Source: Nostoc sp. S13 (GTDB taxonomy: Bacteria > Cyanobacteriota > Cyanobacteriia > Cyanobacteriales > Nostocaceae). Taken from it: a stretch of 64,000 nucleotides of DNA. Position 1 is the stretch's first letter. Every line of letters begins with the position of its first letter. Below are positions 1 through 9,109 of this stretch, piece by piece. The notes beneath the pieces are model-generated. The model made no database searches, was not told the origin of the DNA, and saw only the letters and a program-made list of their open reading frames with translations. The DNA is taken from the NCBI RefSeq assembly GCF_029379315.1, contig NZ_JAQYWQ010000007.1:1-64000 (forward strand), in the 5' to 3' direction. The position numbers were made by a program, and so were the translations under genes.

Positions 1-80
1 GTCTTAAACCCGATTATTCATCCACCAGTCGTACAGAATTCATTCTGAATTCTGACTCCTGACTCCTGAATTCTGTTCGC

Positions 81-300
81 TCATCATTTTAAGAAAAAAA
101 TCATCTTTTTAAGAAAAAAATCATCTTTTTAAGAAAAAAGTCATCTTTTTAAGAAAAAAATCATCTTTTTAAGAAAAAAATCGTCATTTTAAGAAAAAAA
201 TCATCTTTTTAAGGAGCAAAGAATGGCGTTAAGGAGTAACCCATCGCTTTAAGGAGTAAATTATCACTTTAACGAACAAATTACCAGTTTAAGGAATTAC
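81..300. repeat. 20-bp tandem repeat array, about 11 units
   Basis: Eleven consecutive 20-bp units in exact register. The first seven are almost identical (TCATC, then a T-run, AAG, then an A-run). The last four diverge but keep a TTTAAGGA-like core. With a 20-bp period, about two helical turns, the A-runs recur in phase, so the block should be intrinsically curved. There is no reading frame through it and no variable spacer, so it is not a CRISPR. Function is unknown. Confidence 0.9.
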
Positions 301-361
301 AACTTAAGAATTGACAGAAAACACTAAATAAATATGTGTGATGCAAAAAACCAAATCTGTC

Positions 362-592
362 GTAGGGGTTTAGCAATGCTCATGCGTGTCAACTTAAGCT
401 CAAACTCCTTTAAAACCTCGTTTCCAGCCAGAGGCTGGAAATGCACCTCATTGCGGTTCTGCCACAAATCTTGAGGCGGAGCCTCTTTGAATGCATTCCC
501 AGTTGGAGACTGGGAACGAGACAATCTCTAAAAGCTATTTCTAGACTGGTTTTACCTTAAGTTGTCACTAATGAGCAATACTAAACCCCTAC
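362..592. mobile_element. MITE-like element with 37-bp terminal inverted repeats
   Basis: The ends at 362-398 and 556-592 are imperfect inverted repeats of 37 bp. Both begin GTAGGGGTTTAG and end CAACTTAAG inward. The 231-bp element has no credible gene. Inside are two small palindromes (TTCCAGCC...GGCTGGAA near 421-439 and TTCCCAGT...ACTGGGAA near 497-516). Sequence like one of the ends recurs at 670-693, and the palindrome at 12282-12310 shares the GTAGGGG...AGCAATGCT core. No convincing target duplication was found. Confidence 0.75.
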
Positions 593-1052
593 AGCGCGGA
601 TCTATTTACCATCATGCATTTATTAGCCAGAGGCTCTTAACGAGGTTTTAAATTCTATTTGCTTTGGTTCTAAGCTGACACTCCTGAGCAATGTTTCCTA
701 CGAGTTGTTTATACTCTATGCAATTGAGAACCGCTATATATTTAAGAGCGCGACCAAATTGTACTTGAGAGTACCTTTTTTTATGTGAGATATTTTTAAT
801 ATTGATAAGAGTACCTTATTTAAGATTGGGCATTTATCATGTTTGTACTTATAGTAGTATTTCTACTTAAAATCAAATATCAGCATTGCTTTGTGCTAGA
901 TGAAACCTAGATATGAATAATCATCCGGAATGCTGCTAATTTAGTTAGTATTTTGAGTGAGATGTACTTAAATTAAGGGAGAAATTCCCTAACATTAATA
1001 TATTTATTTAGCAGATTTTTTCATCCTTATTCTTCAGTGAACTCGATTAGTT
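593..1052. other. Non-coding region upstream of the ATPase/STAND operon
   Basis: AT-rich stretch with a partial copy of the 362-592 MITE end at 670-693. No credible reading frame was found. It must carry the promoter of the operon starting at 1053, but I could not identify a specific promoter or operator. Confidence 0.5.
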
Positions 1053-2384
1053 ATGCTCCTAGATTTAGAAAGATTTTATCAGGCTTGCAATCCGAGCAGA
1101 CCTCTAATCATAGGAAATGCCAGCGATCGCAGATACTATATCGATTTTGCTGCGGTGCGGGGTGGCAAAATTATCGAAGCTTTGCAGCGCACGATCGTTC
1201 GCATATCGCCGGATGCTCCAACCTGTCAACTATTTACAGGACATCTCGGCTGTGGGAAATCAACGGAGTTGTTGCGCCTGAAAGCGGAGTTAGAAGTGCA
1301 GCAATTTCATGTAGTTTACTTTGAGTCTACCCATGTCTTAGAAATGGCAGATGTGGATGTGACTGATATTTTGTTAGCGATCGCCGGACAGGTGAGCGAA
1401 AGCCTAGAAGCGATGAAAATCAGGCTCAAACCTACCTACTTTACCAAGTTGTTTGGTGAAATTGTCGATTTCTTGCAAACGCCAATTGACATTGGGGTAG
1501 AAGCAGAGTTGTCTGTGGGAATTGCCAAAATTACAGCTAAAACTAAAGAAAGCCCCCAATTGCGGCGGCGGTTAAGGGATTATTTGGAACCGCGAACAGC
1601 AAATATTTTACAGTCAATTAATCAAGAATTATTACAACGTGCCACCAAGGAACTGAAAGCCAGGGGTAAAAAAGGATTGGTGGTGATTGTTGATAACTTG
1701 GATAGAGTCGCAATTCGACCTTTACCATCGGGGCGATCGCTGCCAGAATACTTATTTATTCAGCGTGGTGAACAGTTACGAAAACTTAATTGTCATGTAG
1801 TCTACACTATTCCCTTAGCTCTGACTTTTTCCAACGATAGCGCCGAACTTCAGCATCGTTTGGGGGGTGGAGTCGCGCCAAAAGTGTTACCGATGATACC
1901 TGTGCGTTTGCGCTCTGGGGAGATTTTCCCTCAAGGGTTAACAATGTTGCGGCAAATGGTGCTAGCTAGAGCTTTTCCAGACATTTTACCTAGCGATCGG
2001 TTAGGCTTAATTACAGAAGTGTTTAATAGTTTGGAAACCTTAGATCGATTGTGCCTGATTAGTGGTGGTCATGTACGCGACTTGCTAGGGTTACTATTTG
2101 ACTGTCTGCGAGAACAAGATCCACCCTTTGATCGGGAGTGTGTCGAACTAGTAATTCAAAGACAACGGGATTACCGAACTAATGCTATCGACCCTCATGA
2201 GTGGGAATTAATCTTTCAGGTAGTGCAACAGCAGAGAGTTAGAGGTGATATAGAATACTACACTTTATTGCGAAGTTTATTTGTATTTGAATACCGCGAT
2301 CATCAGGGAGCTTGGTTTGCCGTCAACCCAGTTTTAGCAGAGACGGAAAAATTTAAATCATGGTTGAACGACACCCACAAGTAG
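1053..2384 (+). CDS. P-loop (AAA/STAND-like) ATPase, first gene of a two-gene module
   Basis: 443-residue protein with a clear Walker A, GHLGCGKST, near residues 62-70 and a Walker B-like LVVIVDNLD near 209-217. A GGHVRDLL segment near 340 resembles the sensor region of AAA/STAND ATPases, followed by a probable winged-helix tail. No signal peptide or membrane segment is visible, so it is probably cytosolic. Its last 25 nt overlap the start of the WD40-STAND gene at 2360, so the two are probably translationally coupled and may act as one complex. The family is recognisable as a P-loop ATPase only; the substrate is unknown. A regulatory or defence partner of the STAND protein is inference from the overlap. 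Confidence 0.8.
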   Translation: MLLDLERFYQACNPSRPLIIGNASDRRYYIDFAAVRGGKIIEALQRTIVRISPDAPTCQLFTGHLGCGKSTELLRLKAELEVQQFHVVYFESTHVLEMADVDVTDILLAIAGQVSESLEAMKIRLKPTYFTKLFGEIVDFLQTPIDIGVEAELSVGIAKITAKTKESPQLRRRLRDYLEPRTANILQSINQELLQRATKELKARGKKGLVVIVDNLDRVAIRPLPSGRSLPEYLFIQRGEQLRKLNCHVVYTIPLALTFSNDSAELQHRLGGGVAPKVLPMIPVRLRSGEIFPQGLTMLRQMVLARAFPDILPSDRLGLITEVFNSLETLDRLCLISGGHVRDLLGLLFDCLREQDPPFDRECVELVIQRQRDYRTNAIDPHEWELIFQVVQQQRVRGDIEYYTLLRSLFVFEYRDHQGAWFAVNPVLAETEKFKSWLNDTHK

Positions 2385-5300
2385 ATATACAAGCAGCTAA
2401 TGAGCGAGCTTTGCGGAGTTTGAGGAGAGCAATTGCCCTTTCTAGCGGTCAATTTTCCCTGGTTTTGGTGTGCTGCAATTATCGAGTTTTGCAAGAGCAA
2501 ATGCTGCAACAACTCGAAGAATTCTCTTCAGGAGTACATCAAATTCAAAAGGTAGTTCTACCGCATAATGCCAGAAGTCTTTACACAAGTATTCATTTAC
2601 AACTGCTAACCGAAAAAAATCCGCCATCAGCCTTGATGATTTTGGGTTTAGAGTCAGTAGATGGACTTGATGATCTACTTAGGTCGATTAATCATATTCG
2701 TGATGAATTTCGCAAACGTCACCCATTTCCAATGATTTTGTGGGTGAATGAAGAAGTGTTGCAAAAGGTAGTGCGTTTAGCACCAGATTTTGCTAGTTGG
2801 GCGGCGACACCGATTCAGTTTGAAATGACAACTGAATCACTGCTGCAATTTTTGCAACAGGAAACAGACTCTTTGTTTGCCACGGTGTTACCAAGCGATG
2901 CTGCACAACACCAACCTCCTCAAGTTGCAAAGCATTATTCCACAGTGGAGCAAGTCTGGAAACATAGCTATGAACTCCACTTTGCGATTAGAGAGTTACA
3001 CAATCGTGGTATTACCTTAAAGCCAGAATTACACGCTAGTTTAGAATTTGTTTTTGGTCTAGATGATTATATTAGCGATCGCATTCATCCAGCTTTAAAC
3101 CATTTTCAGCAAAGCTTGGAAGCTTGGCAAAAGTTGGCACAGAGAGAAGATGAGGAGGATGAGGGGCAGGGGGGCAGGGGAGCAGGGGAAGCAGGGGGAG
3201 CAGGGGAAGCAGGGGAAGCAGGGGGGGATGAAGAAGTATTTTCTTTGCCTACGCCTCCTAATCGCCCATCTCCCCTACTTTTGCGACAGGGAATTTTACT
3301 GTTTTATATTGGGCTGTGTTATTGCCGTTTTGCAGAGCAAAATCAAACAGAAAACCGCCGCCATTGGTACACAGCTAAATCTTATTTTCAGCAATGCTTG
3401 AATATCTTGCAGGTGGCTGGGCGTTTAGATATAGTTGCTGGATTTATTAATCAACTTGCAGAGGTTTTGCAATATCTGCAAGAGTGGGAAGAATTGCAGA
3501 CGGTTGCTCAAAAGTCTCTGGAGTTACATCAAACTTATGGTACTCAAATCGAATTAGCTTGTGACTACGGTTTTCTGGCACAAGTGGCTGTGCAGCAGTC
3601 ACGGTGGGTACAGGCGAGTATATTAGCACACGTATCACTGCTGAAATTAGGTGAGGCGCAAAAGCACAACGACCCTTACAACTGTCTATTTCCATTATTA
3701 TTGGGGCAAATTTACTATTTAGTTTTAGCGAAAGCCCAGCGAAATTTAGGTGAGCTAGAAATAGCTCGTGAATACCTCGACAAGGCGACTAAAGAACTGC
3801 CAGCAGCCTTAGAAAGCAGTGCCCATCAATACGATGCCCATCGTTATATTCGCTTATTGCGGAGACTGCGATCGCTTTACTTTGAAGAAGGGCGCTATTT
3901 GGAAGCCTATTACATTCGACAGAAACGGCGTTCTGTTGAGCAGCAGTACGGTTTTCGGGCTTTTATCGGTGCGGGACGTTTGCAACCCCAAAGACAGGCG
4001 ACAAATCCAGCATTGATGTCACCTTCGGGGAGTAGCAGCGTTGCTTTAGAAATTGCGGCTTCTGGTCGAGAGCGTGATATTAATAACTTAATTGGCAGAA
4101 TCAGCCGCGCCGATCAAAAGCTGACGGTGATTCACGGTCAATCAGGGGTGGGTAAGAGTTCTACTGTCACGGCGGGTTTAGTTCCAGCACTGCAAAATCG
4201 AGCGATTGGCGATCAAATAGCCGTACCTGTGGTGTTGCAAGTTTACACCGATTGGGCGCGGGAATTAGGGAAATCTTTAAGTGAGGCGATGTCTAGTGAC
4301 GCATCCCTCACGGTGTATGCTGATATCAAGTCAGAAGCAGCCATTGAAGCGGAGGCTTTGCCCTACTCTGGTACACCGTTCACCATCGTTAGTATTTTAC
4401 AGCAACTAAAAGAAAATGCTGATCACCATTTGATCACAGTTTTAATTTTTGACCAGTTTGAGGAATTTTTCTTTGGTTATAGCGATCGCAATCAAAAGCA
4501 AGAATTTGATAAATTTATCAGCGATTGCCTGAATATACCCTTTGTCAAAGTTATCCTTTCCTTGCGAGAAGATTATTTACATCGTTTATTAGACTTTAAA
4601 CATCTTTCGGCACTGGAAGCGATTAATAACAATATTCTCGACAAGCATATCCGCTACCAGTTAAATAATTTCACGCCAGAATATGCCAAAGCAATTATCC
4701 GAAAATTGACAGAGCGATCGCAGTTTAATTTAGAACCGGCTTTAATTGATGCCTTAATCGAAGATTTATCAACAGAATTTGGAGAAGTCCGCCCGATTGA
4801 ATTGCAAGTTGTGGGAGCGCAAATCCAAGATGAACGCATTACTACACTAGAAGAATATCAGCCATATAGACCGAACAAACTCATCGAACGATATATTAAG
4901 GAACTGATTAAAGACTGCGGCCCAGAGAATGAACGAGCCGCGTTACTCGTCTTATACTTATTAACAGATGAAAGTAACAACCGACCTTTTAAAACTCGTG
5001 CTGAGTTAGCGGCGCAGCTAGGAGAATTAGAAGATGCTGGCAAATTAGAGTTAGTTTTAGACATTTTAGTACGCTCCGGTTTAGTGATTCTTTTTCCCGA
5101 TGTTCCAGAACGCTATCAACTGATTCACGATTATTTAGTATACTTGATTCGCTACCTGCAACAACAAGAATCGAGCTTACAGGTACAACTGAACCAGCTA
5201 CGCCAAAAAGTAGAACAAAGTCAAGCTGAGATTGAACGACTTAAAAGCGAACTTAGCCAAAAAAAGCAGGGTTCCAAATTAGTAGATTCTCATCTCCAAC

Positions 5301-7570
5301 CGGGTTTGGACTTATTAACAGAATTGCGAGAGTTACACAAGCGCGAAGAATTGAGTCAGTTAGAAATTGAACACTTGCGAGCTGAACTTAAAGAAAAAGA
5401 GTTAACAGCTAAACTCGCAGAAAGTCAAAAGAAACAAAGGCTCAGTGAAGCTCAATTAAATCGTTCGCTAAAAATTGCCCTGACTGCTTGTGTTCTCGCC
5501 ATATTAGGATTAAGTGTTTCCATAGTGACAGCAGTAGATAGCGAAATTAAAACCTTCAGTGCATCCAGTGAAGCCCTATTTGCCTCACAAAAAGGTATTG
5601 ATGCTTTAAAAGAAGCTTTAAAAGCGGGAAGAAAATTACAACAAACAATCTGGGTAGATTCCTACACAAGACAACAAGTACAGACAGCACTCTATCAAGC
5701 AGTTTCTGGGTTAAGAGAGTATAACCGCTTAGAAGGGCATATCTCAGGAGTAAATAGTGTTATATTTAGCCCTGACCACTCTTTAATTGCCTCAGCCAGT
5801 GCAGATACAACAATTAAACTTTGGCGTCCCGATGGTAGCTTGGTTAAAACCTTGTCGGGGCATGAAGATGTAGTTAATAGCGTCAGTTTCAGCCCCGATA
5901 GTCAAATCCTTGCTTCCGCCAGTCAAGACAAGACAGTAAAACTGTGGAGTCGGGACGGTCAACTGCTTGCCACTCTCTTAGGGCATCAGGGTGTAGTGAA
6001 TAGTGTTAGTTTCAGCCCAGATGGTCAAATTATTGCTTCGGCGAGTTCAGACAAGACGCTGAAACTGTGGAGTCGGGATGGTAAGCTGCTCAAAACTTCG
6101 CTCTTACATGATGGTGCAGTCTTAAGTGTCGCTTGGTCGCCTGATGGTCAAACTATTGCTTCCGGGAGTGCTGACAAGACGGTGAAATTGTGGAGTCGGG
6201 ATGGTAAGCTGCTCAAAACCTTCCAAGGACATGAGGATGCAGTCAAAAGTATAGCTTGGTCGCCTGATGGGAAAGCGATCGCTTCTGCTAGTTTAGACCA
6301 GACAATCAAATTATGGAATCTGGAGGGTAAACTACTGCGAACCTTATCGGGGCATAGTGCTGGAGTTACCAGCGTCAGTTTTAGCCCTGATGGTAAGACC
6401 ATCGCTTCCGCAAGTACCGACGAGACAATCAAACTCTGGAGTTTTGAAGGTGTGCTGTTGGGAACCCTGAAGGGACATAATAATTGGGTGAATAGCGTCA
6501 GTTTCAGCCCAGACGGTCGTACCCTCGCTTCTGCTAGTCGGGATAAAACTATTAAACTCTGGCATTGGGACGATGTGCTGCTGCGAAAGCCGAAAGCTGA
6601 TAATGATGACTGGGTAACTAGCATCAGTTTTAGTCCAGACGATCGCACCTTAGCAGCAGCAAGTCGAGACAAAACTATAAAACTTTTTAGTCGAGAGGGG
6701 AAACTACTCCGTATTTTCACGGGGCATGAGGGTCAAGTTTGGGGCGTGAGTTTCAGCCCTGATGGTCAGGCGGTAAGCAAAGCCATGCCCAAAGGTCTTA
6801 TCGCTTCCGCTAGTAAAGATAAAACAGTGAAGCTTTGGAGTCTCGACGGTAAACTACTCAACACTTTACAGGGACATAATGATGCCGTCTTGGGTGTAGC
6901 TTGGTCGCCTGATGGTAAAGTAATTGCCTCGGCTAGTAAAGATAAAACAGTGAAGCTTTGGAGTCGCGAGGGTAAACTACTCAACACCTTGCAGGGACAT
7001 CAAGATGCGGTGAATTGGGTAAGCTTTAGCCCAGATGGCAAGTTGCTAGCCTCAGCTAGTGATGACAAAACAGTGAAAATCTGGAGTGTAGATGGTAAAT
7101 TACTATATACCTTAACTGGTCATAGCCGCCGGGTAAATGGGGTTGCTTGGTCGCCAGATGGGAAAGCGATCGCTTCAGTTAGTATTGATAGCACGGTGAA
7201 GATTTGGAGTCGAGACGGTAATTTGCTAGATAATCTTGCTGGGGATGGCGATAGTTTCATCAGTGTCAGTTTTAGCCCTGATGGCAAGACTCTAGCAGCT
7301 AGCAGTGATGACAAAGTGAGGATTTGGAACCGAGAAGGGACATTGCTGATTGCTTTGAAAGGTGATAGGGATGAGTTAACCAGCGTCAGTTTCAGCCATG
7401 ACGGCAAAACTTTGGCTGCGGGTAGTGGCAATGGCACAGTAATATTTCGAGATTTGGCAGATATCCAACTGGAAAAATTGCTTACGCGGGGTTGCCATTT
7501 GCTGCATGATTATTTGCAGACTAACCAGAAGGTAATGAAGGGCGATCGGGTCTTGTGTTCTGGTAGGTGA
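2360..7570 (+). CDS. STAND NTPase with TPR, nSTAND1, coiled coil, TM helix and 14 WD40 repeats
   Basis: 1736 residues. Residues 1-170 resemble a P-loop domain that has lost its Walker A. A TPR-like helical region follows (about 195-545), interrupted by a Gly/Ala/Glu low-complexity insert at about 267-290. An nSTAND1-type NTPase comes next, with Walker A GQSGVGKSS near residue 593 and Walker B-like LIFDQFEEF near 695. Then come a long coiled coil (about 930-1030), one hydrophobic segment (about 1037-1055) and 14 WD40 repeats (about 1123-1710), enough for two seven-bladed propellers. STAND proteins are signal-sensing switches; in bacteria several act in antiphage defence or cell death. Here the WD40 part would sense and the N-terminus would pass on the signal. 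The ligand and output are unknown. It overlaps the upstream ATPase gene. Confidence 0.88.
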   Translation: MVERHPQVDIQAANERALRSLRRAIALSSGQFSLVLVCCNYRVLQEQMLQQLEEFSSGVHQIQKVVLPHNARSLYTSIHLQLLTEKNPPSALMILGLESVDGLDDLLRSINHIRDEFRKRHPFPMILWVNEEVLQKVVRLAPDFASWAATPIQFEMTTESLLQFLQQETDSLFATVLPSDAAQHQPPQVAKHYSTVEQVWKHSYELHFAIRELHNRGITLKPELHASLEFVFGLDDYISDRIHPALNHFQQSLEAWQKLAQREDEEDEGQGGRGAGEAGGAGEAGEAGGDEEVFSLPTPPNRPSPLLLRQGILLFYIGLCYCRFAEQNQTENRRHWYTAKSYFQQCLNILQVAGRLDIVAGFINQLAEVLQYLQEWEELQTVAQKSLELHQTYGTQIELACDYGFLAQVAVQQSRWVQASILAHVSLLKLGEAQKHNDPYNCLFPLLLGQIYYLVLAKAQRNLGELEIAREYLDKATKELPAALESSAHQYDAHRYIRLLRRLRSLYFEEGRYLEAYYIRQKRRSVEQQYGFRAFIGAGRLQPQRQATNPALMSPSGSSSVALEIAASGRERDINNLIGRISRADQKLTVIHGQSGVGKSSTVTAGLVPALQNRAIGDQIAVPVVLQVYTDWARELGKSLSEAMSSDASLTVYADIKSEAAIEAEALPYSGTPFTIVSILQQLKENADHHLITVLIFDQFEEFFFGYSDRNQKQEFDKFISDCLNIPFVKVILSLREDYLHRLLDFKHLSALEAINNNILDKHIRYQLNNFTPEYAKAIIRKLTERSQFNLEPALIDALIEDLSTEFGEVRPIELQVVGAQIQDERITTLEEYQPYRPNKLIERYIKELIKDCGPENERAALLVLYLLTDESNNRPFKTRAELAAQLGELEDAGKLELVLDILVRSGLVILFPDVPERYQLIHDYLVYLIRYLQQQESSLQVQLNQLRQKVEQSQAEIERLKSELSQKKQGSKLVDSHLQPGLDLLTELRELHKREELSQLEIEHLRAELKEKELTAKLAESQKKQRLSEAQLNRSLKIALTACVLAILGLSVSIVTAVDSEIKTFSASSEALFASQKGIDALKEALKAGRKLQQTIWVDSYTRQQVQTALYQAVSGLREYNRLEGHISGVNSVIFSPDHSLIASASADTTIKLWRPDGSLVKTLSGHEDVVNSVSFSPDSQILASASQDKTVKLWSRDGQLLATLLGHQGVVNSVSFSPDGQIIASASSDKTLKLWSRDGKLLKTSLLHDGAVLSVAWSPDGQTIASGSADKTVKLWSRDGKLLKTFQGHEDAVKSIAWSPDGKAIASASLDQTIKLWNLEGKLLRTLSGHSAGVTSVSFSPDGKTIASASTDETIKLWSFEGVLLGTLKGHNNWVNSVSFSPDGRTLASASRDKTIKLWHWDDVLLRKPKADNDDWVTSISFSPDDRTLAAASRDKTIKLFSREGKLLRIFTGHEGQVWGVSFSPDGQAVSKAMPKGLIASASKDKTVKLWSLDGKLLNTLQGHNDAVLGVAWSPDGKVIASASKDKTVKLWSREGKLLNTLQGHQDAVNWVSFSPDGKLLASASDDKTVKIWSVDGKLLYTLTGHSRRVNGVAWSPDGKAIASVSIDSTVKIWSRDGNLLDNLAGDGDSFISVSFSPDGKTLAASSDDKVRIWNREGTLLIALKGDRDELTSVSFSHDGKTLAAGSGNGTVIFRDLADIQLEKLLTRGCHLLHDYLQTNQKVMKGDRVLCSGR
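3161..3228. repeat. G-rich minisatellite inside the STAND gene
   Basis: Short tandem units of the GGGGAAGCAG type run in frame through the TPR region and encode a Gly/Ala/Glu-rich stretch. The composition (almost no T) is unlike the flanking coding sequence and like the short tandem repeats common in intergenic DNA of Nostocales. It is probably length-variable between strains. Confidence 0.85.
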
Positions 7571-8172
7571 TGAGGAAGAATTATGAAAGGCAATGTCGAG
7601 CAATAATCACAGGGAAAACGAAAATAACAATACACTTAAGATCAAAGGTTATCACTTAGAACACAACTTTGGACATTGTAAAAACATACCAGGGTAAGCG
7701 CATCTCAAACACTCTTGACACGGACGTTTTAGGGTTCACCCAAAGCACAAATAAGTTCAAACTTACTATACTGAGCCAAAGGGTGGGATTGAGATTTTCA
7801 TCTTTATGTGGTTAAAAAACATAAAAAGCTATTTGACCCATGTTTTTTCAATCATTTACGACAATTCGTCCTATTTTGAATGAAAAATTGATATTTAGAT
7901 AGAGTTTCAAGCTTTTTATCTGTATCAAGAGCTACAAAATTAGATGCGCTTACCCTGAAAAACATACCAGTATAGCCGAAATATTTAAAAGTAACAATTC
8001 GAGCTAACTATTATTAGCATAAATGCTTGAGGCTGAATATTGGGATATGTATCAGAGTAGTATTAAAGGAATAGCAAGAGCAAAGCATCAAATTGTAATT
8101 TATCCTGTTTATAATTAATGTCCTTATTATCTATCGCTTATAAAAAATACTTCTTAATTCTTGATTTATTTA
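7571..8172. other. Non-coding region between STAND and TIR genes, containing a MITE
   Basis: About 600 bp without a gene. Most of it is the MITE at 7690-7957. The rest is AT-rich and separates the convergent ends of the STAND gene (+) and the TIR gene (-). I see no clear hairpin terminator. Confidence 0.6.
7690..7957. mobile_element. 268-bp MITE with 10-bp target-site duplication
   Basis: Terminal inverted repeats of about 16 bp (CAGGGTAAGCGCATCT at 7690-7705 and its complement at 7942-7957). The element is flanked on both sides by the direct repeat AAAAACATAC (7680-7689 and 7958-7967), a target duplication. No gene is inside. The termini are related to those of the elements at 39656-39873 and 52045-52270 (CAGGGCAAACGCATC), so they may be moved by the same kind of transposase. 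Confidence 0.88.
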
Positions 8173-8919
8173 TTACTTATTATACTTTGGCTTAGTTCTA
8201 TTTATAATTCTATTTGCCTTCTTCTGTGCTTCTTGAATAGTACTCATTCGTTCAATTTTAACCTTGTATCCTGGAACATAATTTTTACCAAGTTGTAAAT
8301 GTTTTTGAAGAGTTATATAAACTTCTCCTTTTTTTGCCACTCCTGTATAATTATTCCTTCCTCCTTGAGTTAAAACTTTATAAACTATCGGTTTATCATT
8401 AGATAATTGACTAATTCCCTCAAAATTAAAATTTACGGTTTGAGTTGTTTGTTTTAATTTTATAATAGGCTTTGGATTATCCTTAGTAAGAATTGAGGTA
8501 TTTAAGTTTGTATTATTTAACTTCTGAATAACAATCTTTGCAAAGTTTTCAGGTAAAACATTTTGTAAATCAATATAACCAATTGTTGGAATAAGACCTG
8601 GAATTTCTGTATTATCAAAACGCGCAGGAAGAAGATACTCTTCTTTTTCTTGGAATACACGAGCCTGAACACTTTCTCTTTCGTGATTAGTCCAAGTCTT
8701 TCTTAAATAATGTTTAGAAATAAACATTACACAAAAGTGTGCTTCATTGCGATAAATTTCATCTAAATGAACATACAAGTTCTTGCCCCAAAGATTAGCC
8801 TGTTCAAATTCGTCATAAAAAACTTTGATACCAGCAGCTTGGAGAGTAACTGCAACTGCTCGAACATATTCTCGATTTTCACTTGCAAAAGATAATACAA
8901 CATCGTATTTTTTAGCCAT
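8173..8919 (-). CDS. TIR-domain protein with C-terminal GIY-YIG-like domain
   Basis: 248 residues from the ATG at 8919; an ATG 24 nt further upstream would add 8 residues. The N-terminal 130 residues form a TIR domain: YDVVLSFAS at the first strand, and SKHYLRKTW followed by Glu80, which aligns with the catalytic glutamate of NAD-cleaving TIRs. After a linker, residues about 180-248 match the GIY-YIG layout (VYKVL, then NYTGVAKKG, then KPKYN at the end). The usual catalytic Arg and Glu positions appear to be Thr and Ala, so this part is probably not a nuclease and may bind nucleic acid. Bacterial TIR proteins often act in antiphage NAD depletion; a role here is inferred. It is isolated on its strand and converges with the STAND module. 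Confidence 0.8.
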   Translation of the reverse strand: MAKKYDVVLSFASENREYVRAVAVTLQAAGIKVFYDEFEQANLWGKNLYVHLDEIYRNEAHFCVMFISKHYLRKTWTNHERESVQARVFQEKEEYLLPARFDNTEIPGLIPTIGYIDLQNVLPENFAKIVIQKLNNTNLNTSILTKDNPKPIIKLKQTTQTVNFNFEGISQLSNDKPIVYKVLTQGGRNNYTGVAKKGEVYITLQKHLQLGKNYVPGYKVKIERMSTIQEAQKKANRIINRTKPKYNK

Positions 8920-9109
8920 AATTAGTGATTCACAATACCACACAGTGAAGAAACATATTTTTTACTGTCGTACAAAAAATACGCTACTACACTAAAATTA
9001 TACTGAATTAAAAGAGAGGTATCAGCATTAGAGGTTGAGAAAAAAGGCAAGTAAAAAGTATTAACTTATCTACGTGTAAAGAATTAACCTTTAATAGTGC
9101 GACAAACTT
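8920..9109. other. Divergent intergenic region between the TIR gene and the 9110 gene
   Basis: 190 bp of AT-rich DNA between two divergently transcribed genes. It should hold both promoters; none could be assigned with confidence. Confidence 0.4.

Noticed and set aside
81-300. CRISPR array
   Set aside because: Units are contiguous 20-mers with no variable spacers between them, and no cas genes are near.
324-524. 66-residue minus-strand protein
   Set aside because: Lies inside the MITE at 362-592 and encodes repeat palindromes (SPTGNAF, PLAGNEV type).
6148-7437. Long minus-strand frames opposite the WD40 repeats
   Set aside because: They are antisense shadows of the repetitive WD40 coding sequence; the peptides are low-complexity Ser/Leu/Pro-rich and repeat in register with the plus-strand repeats.
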